DNA of 64,000 bases from Paenibacillus sp. PK3_47 (GCF_023520895.1 NZ_CP026029.1:2418001-2482000), one strand, 5' to 3'; numbered from the stretch's first letter, positions 9,013 to 16,697 are shown. Notes: generated by a model from the sequence alone, not told the origin. Translations and numbers: made by a program.

Positions 9013-9423
9013 TTAATTAAAAAGCAAGGCGTCCAGAGAAATCGAACCTGCGCCTGTAAGGGCTATACCCACTGCAACTACCAGCACAGTCAAAGGAAAC
9101 TCAATTCCGTTAGCGGTGGACCAGAAACCATTGGGTGCATGAACCTTTACGATTGCCCCCAGCATCGCTGCGGCAATAAGTACTGCAGCCACCGGTGTCA
9201 ACAGACCGAGCGTGAACATCAGCCCGCCGGCAAGCTCGAGCACCCCGGCCAGAACCGCCATCGCTACACCGGGTTTAATGCCGACCGATTCCATCCAGCC
9301 TCCCGTTCCCTTCGGTCCGTAACCGCCGAACCAGCCGAACAGTTTCTGTGCACCATGACCTATGAAAGCCAATCCGATTACCAGCCGTATTAATAACAAA
9401 CCTACACTAACCATTTTCAACAC
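9013..9423 (-). CDS. mhqP: DoxX family membrane protein (MhqP-like)
   Basis: This 136-residue protein has four predicted membrane segments and the DoxX-family start LLLIRLVIGLAFIGHGAQKLFGWFGG. DoxX proteins often sit beside dioxygenases or oxidoreductases and are linked to thiol and quinone stress, without a settled reaction. It is the first gene of the unit DoxX-dioxygenase-esterase, 63 bp ahead of the dioxygenase. A near-perfect MarR-type palindrome (9446-9463) lies directly upstream, so it should be repressed by the MarR protein encoded next. Confidence 0.85.
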   Translation of the reverse strand: MLKMVSVGLLLIRLVIGLAFIGHGAQKLFGWFGGYGPKGTGGWMESVGIKPGVAMAVLAGVLELAGGLMFTLGLLTPVAAVLIAAAMLGAIVKVHAPNGFWSTANGIEFPLTVLVVAVGIALTGAGSISLDALLFN

Positions 9424-9445
9424 TTCCCATTCTCTTTAATTTATT

Positions 9446-9463
9446 TATCTTAACCTTAAGATA
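9446..9463. promoter_or_regulatory. MarR/MhqR-type operator ahead of doxX operon
   Basis: TATCTTAACCTTAAGATA has perfect 8-bp arms around a 2-bp centre, 23 bp before the doxX start. Its outer ATCT...AGAT boxes with 8 bases between match the layout of the published B. subtilis MhqR box. The same TATCTT/TTAA text recurs upstream of the regulator gene. Confidence 0.75.
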
Positions 9464-9537
9464 TTTATCAAAAAAATTTTGTCCAACCTTCTTTATTTAA
9501 AGCTATCTAATGCATTGCCTGGCAAGACGCTATCATT

Positions 9538-10002
9538 CTACACGCCTTTGCCAAGCTTCTTCAGCAGCCCTATCGCCTGTTCCTTCTCTTCACTGTTCAA
9601 GCCGCCCATCAATCCGTGAATCGAGGAAACATGCCGGGGGAAAATCTCATCGAACAGCTCGCGTCCTGCCTCCGTAATCTCCGCATAGGTTACGCGCCGG
9701 TCATCATCGCAGGGAACCCGCTTCAGCAGCCCCTTCTTCTCCAGCTTATCGATATTGTAGGTAATGCTTCCGCTGGTGACCAGAATCTTCTCGCCGATCT
9801 GCTGCAGCGGAATCCGGGTTCTATGGTAAAGCACCTCCAGCACCATGAATTCTGCCGAAGCCAACCCATGGCTCTTCATATCTCTTACGGCATGATCCAT
9901 CAGGCTCTTGTAAGCCTTGGACAGCACCACAAATAACTTCAGTGATGAATCCTGATCGTCTGTACTGCCTGTTTGACTCCCCGTCTTCGTAGGATCACTC
10001 AT
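9538..10002 (-). CDS. mhqR: MarR family regulator (MhqR-like)
   Basis: This 154-residue MarR-type winged-helix repressor has its DNA-recognition part at about residues 55-105 (IPLQQIGEKILVTSGSITYNIDKLEKKGLL) and the wing ending DDRRVTYAEITEAG. The start at 10002 has GGAGGT 7 bases upstream; a longer frame to 10017 begins inside that ribosome site and is rejected. It is followed, 114 bp on, by the DoxX-dioxygenase-esterase operon, and matching palindromes stand before both units, so it probably represses itself and the operon until quinones or other electrophiles relieve it. There is no cysteine, so sensing by thiol oxidation is unlikely. Confidence 0.85.
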   Translation of the reverse strand: MSDPTKTGSQTGSTDDQDSSLKLFVVLSKAYKSLMDHAVRDMKSHGLASAEFMVLEVLYHRTRIPLQQIGEKILVTSGSITYNIDKLEKKGLLKRVPCDDDRRVTYAEITEAGRELFDEIFPRHVSSIHGLMGGLNSEEKEQAIGLLKKLGKGV

Positions 10003-10031
10003 TCTGCACACCTCCATTCGTGGCTCACGTT

Positions 10032-10064
10032 TATCTTTAAGTTAATTATCTTTAAGTTAAGATA
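10032..10064. promoter_or_regulatory. Tandem operator-like repeats ahead of mhqR-like gene
   Basis: TATCTTTAAGTTAA occurs twice at a 15-bp interval (10032 and 10047). The second copy continues into AAGATA's match so that 10047-10064 forms an imperfect palindrome with TATCTT / AAGATA arms. It resembles the doxX operator, so autoregulation is inferred. Confidence 0.65.
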
Positions 10065-10208
10065 AATATAATCCATTTATACGATGCTGTCAACACTTCT
10101 ATTGCAACTTGTTGTTTCCCGGTTTGACCTGGTCCCCAAAACGGCGTATCCTTTTCTTTACGAATACAGGCTGGTTACATTTCTTACTATAAAAAGGTGG
10201 CTGAAGCG

Positions 10209-10883
10209 ATGAATTCTTTATCTTCACATCCCCCCGACTCCGCAAAACGCGTGCTGATTGTAACCGCTGTTGCAGCGGAGCGGGATGCGGTCCTGCGCGG
10301 CCTGGGCGGCAGCAGCCGGTTCCATGTCATTGCGGCGGGTGCCGGCACCGCCGCGGCTGCGGCGGGAACCGCCGCCGCTCTGGCAGCCGGCGCCTACGGC
10401 TGCGTCATCAGCGCCGGGATCGGCGGCGGATTCGCGGGGGCTGCGCCCTTAGGCTCGCTGGCGGTGGCCAGCGAGATGATTGCCGCCGACCTCGGAGCCG
10501 AGACGCCGGAGGGCTTCCGCAGCGCTGCCGAGCTCGGCTTCGGCAGCGTGAGCGTGCCGGCGGAGCCCGGCACGGTGCAGGCCCTTGCGGCCGCGCTGGC
10601 AGCGGCCGGGCTTGCCGTAAGCACGGGACCCGTGCTTACGGTGTCCACGGCGACCGGCACCGCCGGGACGGCCGCCGCTCTGGCCGCGCGGCACCCCGGT
10701 GCCGTGGCGGAAGCGATGGAAGGCCACGGGGTCGCCGTGGCCGCCCATGCCCTTGGGATCGCGGCGCTGGAGCTGCGCGCGATCTCGAACCCGGTCGGCC
10801 CGCGCGACCGGGCCGCCTGGAAAATCCCTGAAGCGTTGGATGCGCTCGCGGCAGCTGCCGCTATATTACCGGAGGTGCTGTAA
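10209..10883 (+). CDS. mqnB: Futalosine hydrolase MqnB
   Basis: MqnB removes hypoxanthine from futalosine to give dehypoxanthine futalosine, a step of the futalosine route to menaquinone. The 224-residue protein has the nucleoside phosphorylase/hydrolase fold with the family's GIGGGFAGA glycine-rich loop, the EAMEGHGVA segment that carries the ribose-binding Glu, and ISNPVGPRDRAAWKI near the end. It is very rich in Ala and Gly and markedly GC-richer than its neighbours. The ATG at 10209 has AAAGGTGG 8 bases upstream; a GTG at 10197 lies within that site. Its stop codon shares one base with the mqnD start, so the two are coupled. Confidence 0.9.
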   Translation: MNSLSSHPPDSAKRVLIVTAVAAERDAVLRGLGGSSRFHVIAAGAGTAAAAAGTAAALAAGAYGCVISAGIGGGFAGAAPLGSLAVASEMIAADLGAETPEGFRSAAELGFGSVSVPAEPGTVQALAAALAAAGLAVSTGPVLTVSTATGTAGTAAALAARHPGAVAEAMEGHGVAVAAHALGIAALELRAISNPVGPRDRAAWKIPEALDALAAAAAILPEVL

Positions 10884-11734
10884 TGACTGACAAGCTGAAT
10901 ATTGCTTTTTCACCCTGCCCTAATGATACCTTTATATTTCATGCCTGGGCCCACGGGCTTGTTCCCGGGGCACCGGAGCTTAACGTTACCTATGCAGATA
11001 TTGATATTACGAACGGTCTGGCTGCGGACGGGACAGGCCCCGAGGTACTCAAAATCTCCTATGCCGCTCTCCCTTGGGTGTTGGACCGGTACAAGCTGCT
11101 GCCCTGCGGCGGTGCGCTAGGACGGGGCTGCGGCCCGCTCGTGTTGACCCGCAAAGGGGCCGGAGCCGTCAAGCATCCGAAGGAGCTGTCCGGCCGGAAA
11201 ATTGCCGTGCCGAGTGAACGTTCCACCGCTTATCTGCTCTTCCGTCTCTGGGCGGCACAGCAGGTGCCGGGCGGCCCGGCTGAAATCGTCGTTATGCCTT
11301 TTGATGAGATCATGCCTGCGGTCCAAAAAGGGGAGATCGACGCCGGACTCGTAATCCACGAGGCCCGGTTTACTTACCCTAACTATGACCTCCATATGCT
11401 GACTGATCTCGGCAGCTGGTGGGAGAGTGATACAGGCCTGCCTATCCCGTTAGGTGCTATCATCGCCCGCCGCGGCCTGGACGATTCAGCCATCTCCGGC
11501 TGGATCCGCAGCTCGCTGCAGCATGCCTGGGATCACCCGGAGGATTGCCGGGAATATGTGCTTAGCCATGCGCAGGAGCTCTCCCCGGAAGTAGCCAAAT
11601 CGCACATTGATCTCTATGTGAACGAATTTTCAATGAATCTTGGAGAAGACGGCTATGCCGCCATCTCCGCTCTGCTGGACCGCGCTGCCGTCGAAGGGCT
11701 GGTACCGGCCGTTGACCCGGCACTGCTGCGGTAG
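10883..11734 (+). CDS. mqnD: 1,4-dihydroxy-6-naphthoate synthase MqnD
   Basis: MqnD converts cyclic dehypoxanthine futalosine to 1,4-dihydroxy-6-naphthoate in menaquinone synthesis. The 283-residue protein has the periplasmic-binding-protein-like fold, with the hallmark SPCPNDTF at residues 10-17, a KISYAALPWVL segment and GGALGRGCGPL. It starts on the last base of the mqnB stop. The other pathway genes (mqnA, mqnC, mqnE) are not in the window. MqnA is a distant relative, but the SPCPNDTF signature fits MqnD. Confidence 0.92.
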   Translation: MTDKLNIAFSPCPNDTFIFHAWAHGLVPGAPELNVTYADIDITNGLAADGTGPEVLKISYAALPWVLDRYKLLPCGGALGRGCGPLVLTRKGAGAVKHPKELSGRKIAVPSERSTAYLLFRLWAAQQVPGGPAEIVVMPFDEIMPAVQKGEIDAGLVIHEARFTYPNYDLHMLTDLGSWWESDTGLPIPLGAIIARRGLDDSAISGWIRSSLQHAWDHPEDCREYVLSHAQELSPEVAKSHIDLYVNEFSMNLGEDGYAAISALLDRAAVEGLVPAVDPALLR

Positions 11735-11790
11735 TCTGTTGTTTCTGAGCTGCAGCGGTAGTCTGTTGTTTCTGAGCTGCTGGGGTAGTC
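11735..11790 (+). repeat. Short direct duplication after mqnD
   Basis: The string GGTAGTCTGTTGTTTCTGAG occurs twice (near 11730 and 11756), followed each time by CTGC. It begins at the mqnD stop codon. It looks like a small tandem duplication in the intergenic region. Confidence 0.7.
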
Positions 11791-11869
11791 CAGCTGACTT
11801 TGCGCTGCTGCAGTGAGCCTATTAACGATTTCACCTGTAATAAGCGGAGGTCCTCCTCGTCATCTAACT

Positions 11870-12052
11870 TAAATGGATTTTGTTCACTTAATTCCAGCAA
11901 CTTTCGTAATTTATGAGGATTAAGTGGATTTTCTCCATTTATTTCGGTCCATTTCATGCTCTGGTAGAGAAATCGCTGCATTTAAGTGGACATTTTCCTG
12001 CCAGTATGAAGATCTTGGCGTTTGAGAGAGAATTAGATGGAGAAATTCCAAC
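11870..12052 (+). repeat. Phased TGGA-box element, copy 1
   Basis: Four boxes of the form xTGGA start at 11873, 11924, 11986 and 12037, so the spacings are 51, 62 and 51 bp. Box 3 continues as GTGGACATTTTCC and box 4 as ATGGAGAAATTCC. Both resemble the third and fourth boxes of the elements at 13.94 and 14.25 kb, which have nearly the same spacings. The rest of the 496-bp gap between mqnD and the methyltransferase gene holds no recognisable gene. Confidence 0.75.
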
Positions 12053-12230
12053 TGGACAGTTACCTTGCTTCAAACCCATAGAATAGCCCGGCAAGCTTTC
12101 ACGCCCGGCAGTAACGAAACGATGCCTGCCAACGAACCTCCACTCAGATGAGTTCCCCGCTCCTGCAGAGCGGAGACTGTAGGGAGCTTTACTTTAAAAC
12201 AAGGTAAAATCAGCGATGGGAGAGGATTTC

Positions 12231-13052
12231 ATGATACCTGCAGACAACAGCAAACAGAACATTGACCGTTTCTTAGGCTTCCAGGATGATTATGACCGTT
12301 ACCGCCCTGCGGCGCCGCCGCTGGTCACCGGGCTGCTCAGCAATTATCTGGGGGGCCGCCCGTCCCTGGTAGCCGATATAGGCTGCGGAACAGGCCTGTC
12401 CACTTTTCTGTGGCAGCATGCCGCTGATGCGGTAGTGGGTGTGGAGCCTAATCCGGATATGCTGGGCAAAGCGGTAGAGAAGCTCAGTATGTCGGGTCCG
12501 GCGCCGTCATTGTCTTTTGTCCAAGGCTATTCCAACCAGCTTCCTTTTGCCGCCGGCAGCGTGGATATCATTACCTGCTCCCAGTCCTTCCACTGGATGG
12601 AGCCGGTCAGCACCCTGCGGGAGATCGGCCGCTGCCTGCGCCCTGGAGGCGTATTTGCCGCCTACGACTGCGACTGGCCGCTTGTGCTCGAGCCGGGGAT
12701 CGAGGCGCGCTATAATCACCTGCTTTCCGCCGCTGATGCTCTGCTTGCCGAGCATCAGCCGGAAGACGAACGCGTCCATAAATGGGACAAGGAAGGCCAT
12801 TTATCCCGGATCAAAGAGAGCGGCGAGTTTAGTTACGCCCGCGAAATTGTCTTTCACAATTCGGAAACCTGTGATGCGGAGCGCTTCGTTGGCCTCATGC
12901 TCAGCCAAGGCGGCATCCAGGCTGTGCTGAAGCTCGGGATCGGGGCACTGGATCAGGAGCTGTCCCAGTTCAGGGAAGCAGCAGAACAGTATTTTGCAGG
13001 AAGGACCCTGCCGGTGCTGATCAGCTACCGTATGCGGGTCGGGATCAAATAG
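12231..13052 (+). CDS. Class I SAM-dependent methyltransferase
   Basis: This 273-residue protein is a Rossmann-fold methyltransferase of the methyltransf_11/UbiE-like type. Motif I for S-adenosylmethionine is VADIGCGTGLST (about residues 45-56), followed by the acidic motif VVGVEPN and by DIITCSQSFHWM, a late motif common in small-molecule methyltransferases. The substrate is not evident. The start at 12231 has GGGAGAGGA upstream, better than the in-frame codon at 12216. It is preceded by repeats and followed by a hairpin terminator, so it is probably a single-gene unit. Confidence 0.85.
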   Translation: MIPADNSKQNIDRFLGFQDDYDRYRPAAPPLVTGLLSNYLGGRPSLVADIGCGTGLSTFLWQHAADAVVGVEPNPDMLGKAVEKLSMSGPAPSLSFVQGYSNQLPFAAGSVDIITCSQSFHWMEPVSTLREIGRCLRPGGVFAAYDCDWPLVLEPGIEARYNHLLSAADALLAEHQPEDERVHKWDKEGHLSRIKESGEFSYAREIVFHNSETCDAERFVGLMLSQGGIQAVLKLGIGALDQELSQFREAAEQYFAGRTLPVLISYRMRVGIK

Positions 13053-13121
13053 ACTTACGCTATTTATTTGTTTTCATATGCGTTTTTTTGTCATATACTG
13101 GTTATATAAAACGAGACGAAG

Positions 13122-13171
13122 AACGTCCCGGTTACCCTTTTGCGAGGGCGGCCGGGGCGTTTTCTATTTTT
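13122..13171 (+). terminator. Terminator or leader hairpin before nuclease gene
   Basis: The stem AACGTCCCGG / CCGGGGCGTT (one G-U pair) with a 20-base loop is followed by TTCTATTTTT. It lies between the methyltransferase and the nuclease-like gene and ends only a few bases before the latter's ribosome site, so it could also act as an attenuator for that gene. Confidence 0.7.
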
Positions 13172-13189
13172 CAGAGGAGGATGAACGCA

Positions 13190-13861
13190 TTGTCATTTGA
13201 AGAAGCACACCGCCAATTTATTAATGGACATCTGGCACAGAGACCCGCCGGGGAACGCCGCGGACGGCTGGAAAGAGGGCATCAGCATGCTGAAATTATG
13301 TTTTTACGCAATGTCTGGTGGCCGCTGAGAGGTGATTTTTCTAATCTTCATCCGGAGTATGAGGTAATGGACTGGCGGGGCAGGCCTTATTTTGCAGACT
13401 TTGCCTGGCTTCCGGGGTACATTAGACTGCTGATTGAGATCAAAGGCTATACTTCCCATGTCCGTGAAATGGACCGCACCAAATACTGCAATGAACTGAA
13501 CCGCGAAACCTTCCTTCATGCTGCGGGATATCATGTGATTTCTTTTGCCTATGATGATGTTGAACAGCGGCCCGAACTTTGTGCAACCCTGCTCCGGATG
13601 GTGCTGGGCAGATATCAGCGATCTGAAGCTCCCGTCCCGCGGCTGCAGTTAATGGAGCAGGAGACCATTCGTCTGGCGATACAGTTTGCCGGCACTCTCC
13701 GCCCCAGGGATGTGAGCGGGCATTTCGGGATTGATTATAAAACAGCCGTGCGAACCCTGCGCAGTCTATCTGAAAAGGGCTGGCTGCTCCCCGTAAACCG
13801 GGGCAATCAGGAAAGAATAGTCCGCTACCAGCTGGCACATGGAGTGCTCGATTACTTTTAA
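13190..13861 (+). CDS. PD-(D/E)XK-like nuclease fused to winged helix
   Basis: I do not recognise a named gene, but two parts are visible in the 223 residues. Residues ~30-130 resemble the restriction-endonuclease-like (DUF559/Vsr-type) fold: a helix with Glu35, Asp70 in YFADFAW, then Glu83-x-Lys85 in LIEIKGY, which is the D...ExK active-site pattern, and an HVISFAYDDV strand. Residues ~157-215 form a winged helix with a recognition-helix-like IDYKTAVRTLRSLSEKGWL and the wing NRGNQERIVRY. A DNA-cutting or DNA-binding role is inferred. The TTG at 13190 is chosen because GAGGAGG stands 9 bases before it; the ATG at 13181 abuts that site. The gene is flanked by a hairpin and by a repeat cluster. 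Confidence 0.65.
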   Translation: MSFEEAHRQFINGHLAQRPAGERRGRLERGHQHAEIMFLRNVWWPLRGDFSNLHPEYEVMDWRGRPYFADFAWLPGYIRLLIEIKGYTSHVREMDRTKYCNELNRETFLHAAGYHVISFAYDDVEQRPELCATLLRMVLGRYQRSEAPVPRLQLMEQETIRLAIQFAGTLRPRDVSGHFGIDYKTAVRTLRSLSEKGWLLPVNRGNQERIVRYQLAHGVLDYF

Positions 13862-13878
13862 TTAGTCAGCATGCCAAA

Positions 13879-14139
13879 GCCTGAGCGGAACCTCGCAGCC
13901 CTTCCTTCACACACAATTAGTCAGCATGCCAAACATCAGGTGGAAAAAGTCCCATTAATTCCTCTCATTTCGCGCTACCAGGGTATTTAGGTGGAAAAAA
14001 GCAAGTTAATTGCGCCATTTCCCCCTGTTTTACTTCATATGGAGGATATTAAGAGGACTTTTTCCAACTAGCACCTGCGAAAATAGCCCATGTCAGCTAT
14101 TTAACTGGAGAATTTCCTACTATATAAGATTGAACTAGT
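13879..14139 (+). repeat. Long intergenic repeat, copy A
   Basis: About 260 bp running from GCCTGAGCGGAACC to GAACTAGT. It is repeated 310 bp downstream with around 90 percent identity by eye. Inside it, four xTGGA-type boxes start at 13940, 13991, 14053 and 14105, giving spacings of 51, 62 and 52 bp. Confidence 0.9.
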
Positions 14140-14150
14140 TTGTTTCTAAC

Positions 14151-14210
14151 TCTGTGCTCCTACCTAGCGGCCTTCTTTCCGGCTTCCAGCCTGAGCGGAA
14201 CCGCCCAGCC
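14151..14210 (+). repeat. 60-bp spacer module, first copy
   Basis: The module runs from TCTGTGCTCCTACCTAGCGG to CAGCCC and joins the two long repeats. It recurs at 14651-14710, and its right part also opens copy A at 13879. Confidence 0.85.
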
Positions 14211-14448
14211 CTTCCTTCACACACAATTAGTCAGCATGTCAACATCAGGTGGAAAAAGTCCCATTAATTCCTCTCATTTCGCGTTACCAGAGCATCTAGG
14301 TGGAAAAAAGCAAGTTAATTGCGCCATTTCCCCCTGTTTTACTTCATTCGGAGGATATTAAGTGGACTTTTTCCAACTAGCACCTGCGAAAATAGCACAT
14401 ATCAGCTATTTAACTGGAGAATTTCCTACTATATAAGATTGAACTAGT
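14189..14448 (+). repeat. Long intergenic repeat, copy B
   Basis: This is the second copy of the ~260-bp repeat, with one single-base deletion. Its boxes start at 14249, 14300, 14362 and 14414, the same 51-62-52 spacing as copy A. Confidence 0.9.
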
Positions 14449-14480
14449 GTTTTTTCTATTTAGAGTTATTCGTGACTCCA

Positions 14481-14600
14481 GAGAATGTTTGGACTTTCGG
14501 CCGCTGTTGGCTGCAGATTTCTTTTATTCATACCGCTATTGGCGGTGGAAATCCGCAGACCAAGGTGAACGCTATCGCTCCTACAGTTCCAAACTTCTCC
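14481..14600. repeat. Long imperfect hairpin element
   Basis: About 120 bp form an imperfect inverted repeat: GAGAATGTTTGGA at the left pairs with TCCAAACTTCTC at the right, and GGCTGCAGATTTC pairs with GAAATCCGCAGACC nearer the centre, around a small CCGC/GCGG hairpin. Outer flanks (near 14430 and 14630) also show an inverted TATA...TTGAACT match. It looks like a short non-coding palindromic repeat or a MITE-like remnant. No gene is visible between 13862 and 14799. Confidence 0.65.
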
Positions 14601-14650
14601 TCCGCCTACTTCCTTATAGGATATTTTTAAGTTCAATCTATATAAGTTAC

Positions 14651-14710
14651 TCTGTGCTCCTACCTAGCGGCCTTCTCTCCGGCTTCCGGCCTGAGCGGAA
14701 CCCCCAGCCC
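14651..14710 (+). repeat. 60-bp spacer module, second copy
   Basis: Same sequence as 14151-14210 with a few changes. It closes the repeat cluster just before the pot operon terminator. Confidence 0.85.
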
Positions 14711-14723
14711 TCCCTTCCCGCAC

Positions 14724-14757
14724 AAAAAACGCCCGACACACAAACCGTGTCAGGCGC
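14724..14757 (-). terminator. Terminator of potABCD
   Basis: On the minus strand, the stem GCGCCTGACAC / GTGTCGGGCGT with a 7-base loop is followed by TTTTT. It lies about 45 bp after the potD stop. Confidence 0.85.
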
Positions 14758-14799
14758 TATCCGCAGGCATTCCGTCTGCCTCATGAGGCCTCCGGAATC

Positions 14800-15873
14800 C
14801 TACTTCTTATTCATCTTAAACCGCAGGAACAGCTCGTTGTAATGGGCGAGCATGCGCTTGCCGAGGTTATCGTAGACCTCCAGCCGGTCGGTAATCTCGG
14901 CAGGCGGGTAGAACCGGGTATCCCCGGAAATATCCTCCGGCAGCAGCGCAAGTGCTGGAGTGTTCGGCGTGGAATACCCTACATACTCCGTATTCTGGGC
15001 TGCGACTTCAGGCCGGAGCATGAAGTCGATGAACTTATGGGCTCCCTCCACGTTCGCCGCCGTCTTCGGAATGACCATGTTATCGAACCAGATGTTCGAG
15101 CCTTCCTCCGGCACGATGTAGTCGAGCTTATCGTTCTCGTCCATAATCTCCGACGCATCGCCGGACCAGACGATCCCGACAGCCGCTTCTTCATTGGCCA
15201 GCAGCATTTTGATCTCGTCGCCGACAATGGCCTTGACGTTAGGCGACAGCCTGTTCAGCTTGGCCAGCGCTTCCTGCAGGTGGTCTTCATTGGTATCGTT
15301 GACGGAATAGTGCAGGCTGTTCAGCGCCATGCCCATCACCTCGCGGGCACCGTCCACCAGGAAGATGTTATTGTTCAGCCGGCTGTCCCAAAGGGAATCC
15401 CAGCTGCTGAAGTCCATTCCTTCCGTCATCTCCGGATTGAAGATAATCCCGACCGTTCCCCAGAAATAAGGGACGGAATACATGTTGCCGGGATCGAAGG
15501 AGAGATCCATGAACTGCTCATCAATATTGGCCAGATTCGGGATCTTGCTGTGATCCAGCGGCAGCAGCAGATTCTCCTCCCGCATCTTGGCGATCGCATA
15601 GTCGGAAGGAACCACGACATCAAAGGTGGTTCCGCCCTGCTCGACTTTGGTCAGCATCGCTTCGTTTGAATCAAAGGTCTGGTAGATAACCGTTATTCCG
15701 GTCTCTTCCTGGAACTGGTCCAGCAGGTCCGGATCAATATAATCGCCCCAGTTGTATATGGTCAGCGTATTGCCGCCTGTGTAGCCCTGGGCGGAATTCA
15801 GTCTGGAGCCCAGGAACATCAGGCCGAAGGCCACAATTAATATGGCCAGGAAAGCATTCACCAGCTGCTTCAT
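14800..15873 (-). CDS. potD: Spermidine/putrescine-binding protein PotD
   Basis: PotD captures polyamines outside the membrane and hands them to the PotBC channel. The 357-residue protein opens with a hydrophobic segment (about residues 5-22) and then the family hallmark LTIYNWGDYIDPDLL; SDYAIAKM and YSVPYFWGTVGI follow as in PotD/PotF. No lipobox Cys is present, so it may stay anchored by its N-terminal helix rather than as a lipoprotein. The start overlaps the potC stop by 4 bases (ATGA). It is the last gene of potABCD. Confidence 0.93.
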   Translation of the reverse strand: MKQLVNAFLAILIVAFGLMFLGSRLNSAQGYTGGNTLTIYNWGDYIDPDLLDQFQEETGITVIYQTFDSNEAMLTKVEQGGTTFDVVVPSDYAIAKMREENLLLPLDHSKIPNLANIDEQFMDLSFDPGNMYSVPYFWGTVGIIFNPEMTEGMDFSSWDSLWDSRLNNNIFLVDGAREVMGMALNSLHYSVNDTNEDHLQEALAKLNRLSPNVKAIVGDEIKMLLANEEAAVGIVWSGDASEIMDENDKLDYIVPEEGSNIWFDNMVIPKTAANVEGAHKFIDFMLRPEVAAQNTEYVGYSTPNTPALALLPEDISGDTRFYPPAEITDRLEVYDNLGKRMLAHYNELFLRFKMNKK

Positions 15874-16697
15874 CTAGGCACCCCCAGTTCAGCGGCAGGC
15901 TCTGCGATTGCAGCTCCCGGACGGGCTTTGCGCCGGTTCAGGAAGTAGTACCCTACCACAAGCAGAATCGTAAAGAGGAAGATCAGGGTCGACAGTGCGT
16001 TGATCGACAGCGATACCCCCTGCCGCGCCCGGGAGTAAATTTCAACCGAGAGCGTGGAATAACCGTTACCTGTCACGAAGAAGGTTACCGCAAAATCATC
16101 CAGGGAATACGTAAGGGCCATGAAGAAGCCGCTGAAGATCCCCGGTTTGATAATGGGCAGAATCACCTTGGTCAGCACATCGCGGCGGGTGGCCCCGAGA
16201 TCGCGGGCGGCATCCGTAAGCGTCGGGCTCATATCCTGCAGATGCGGCAGAATCATCAGCACGGCAATCGGTATACTGAAGGCCACGTGCGAGAGCAGCA
16301 CAGATGTAAAACCAAGCTTGATGCCGGCAATGGTGAACAGAATCAGGAACGAGGCCCCGATAATGACGTCAGGGCTGACAATCAGCACGTTGTTCAGAGA
16401 GAGCAGCGTGTTCTTGGCCCGGCGGCTGCGGATATGGTGTATCGCCAGCGCCCCGAAGATTGCAATCAGCGTAGCAATGGCCGAAGACAGCAGGGCGATT
16501 ACCAGCGTATTGATCACAATAATGATCAGCCGCGTATCCTGAAATACTTCACGGTAATAATCCAGCGTAAAGCCCTCGAAATCACGCATGGTCCCGCCGC
16601 TGTTAAAGGAATAGTACATCAGGTAGAATATGGGCGCATACAGCACTACGAATACCAGCACCAGATAGATATTTGCAAATTTGTTCTTATTTCTCAT
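15870..16697 (-). CDS. potC: Polyamine ABC permease PotC
   Basis: This 275-residue inner-membrane permease forms half of the polyamine channel. It has about six membrane helices and the permease EAA loop, seen here as [26 protein letters not shown]. The opening segment with YLMYYSFNSG is typical of PotC. GAGGTG stands just ahead of the ATG, and its start overlaps the potB stop by 4 bases. Confidence 0.93.
   Translation of the reverse strand: MRNKNKFANIYLVLVFVVLYAPIFYLMYYSFNSGGTMRDFEGFTLDYYREVFQDTRLIIIVINTLVIALLSSAIATLIAIFGALAIHHIRSRRAKNTLLSLNNVLIVSPDVIIGASFLILFTIAGIKLGFTSVLLSHVAFSIPIAVLMILPHLQDMSPTLTDAARDLGATRRDVLTKVILPIIKPGIFSGFFMALTYSLDDFAVTFFVTGNGYSTLSVEIYSRARQGVSLSINALSTLIFLFTILLVVGYYFLNRRKARPGAAIAEPAAELGVPR

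Noticed and set aside
11562..11981. 139-residue minus-strand open frame
   Set aside because: It runs over the end of mqnD and through a repeat element, has no ribosome site and resembles no family.
12060..12200. Possible T-box or other riboswitch before the methyltransferase gene
   Set aside because: Small hairpins are present (GGCA...TGCC, CGCTC/GAGCG), but no conserved riboswitch core such as a T-box sequence could be found.
14447..14842. 131-residue open frame before potD
   Set aside because: It spans the hairpin element, the spacer module and the pot terminator; composition is not coding-like.
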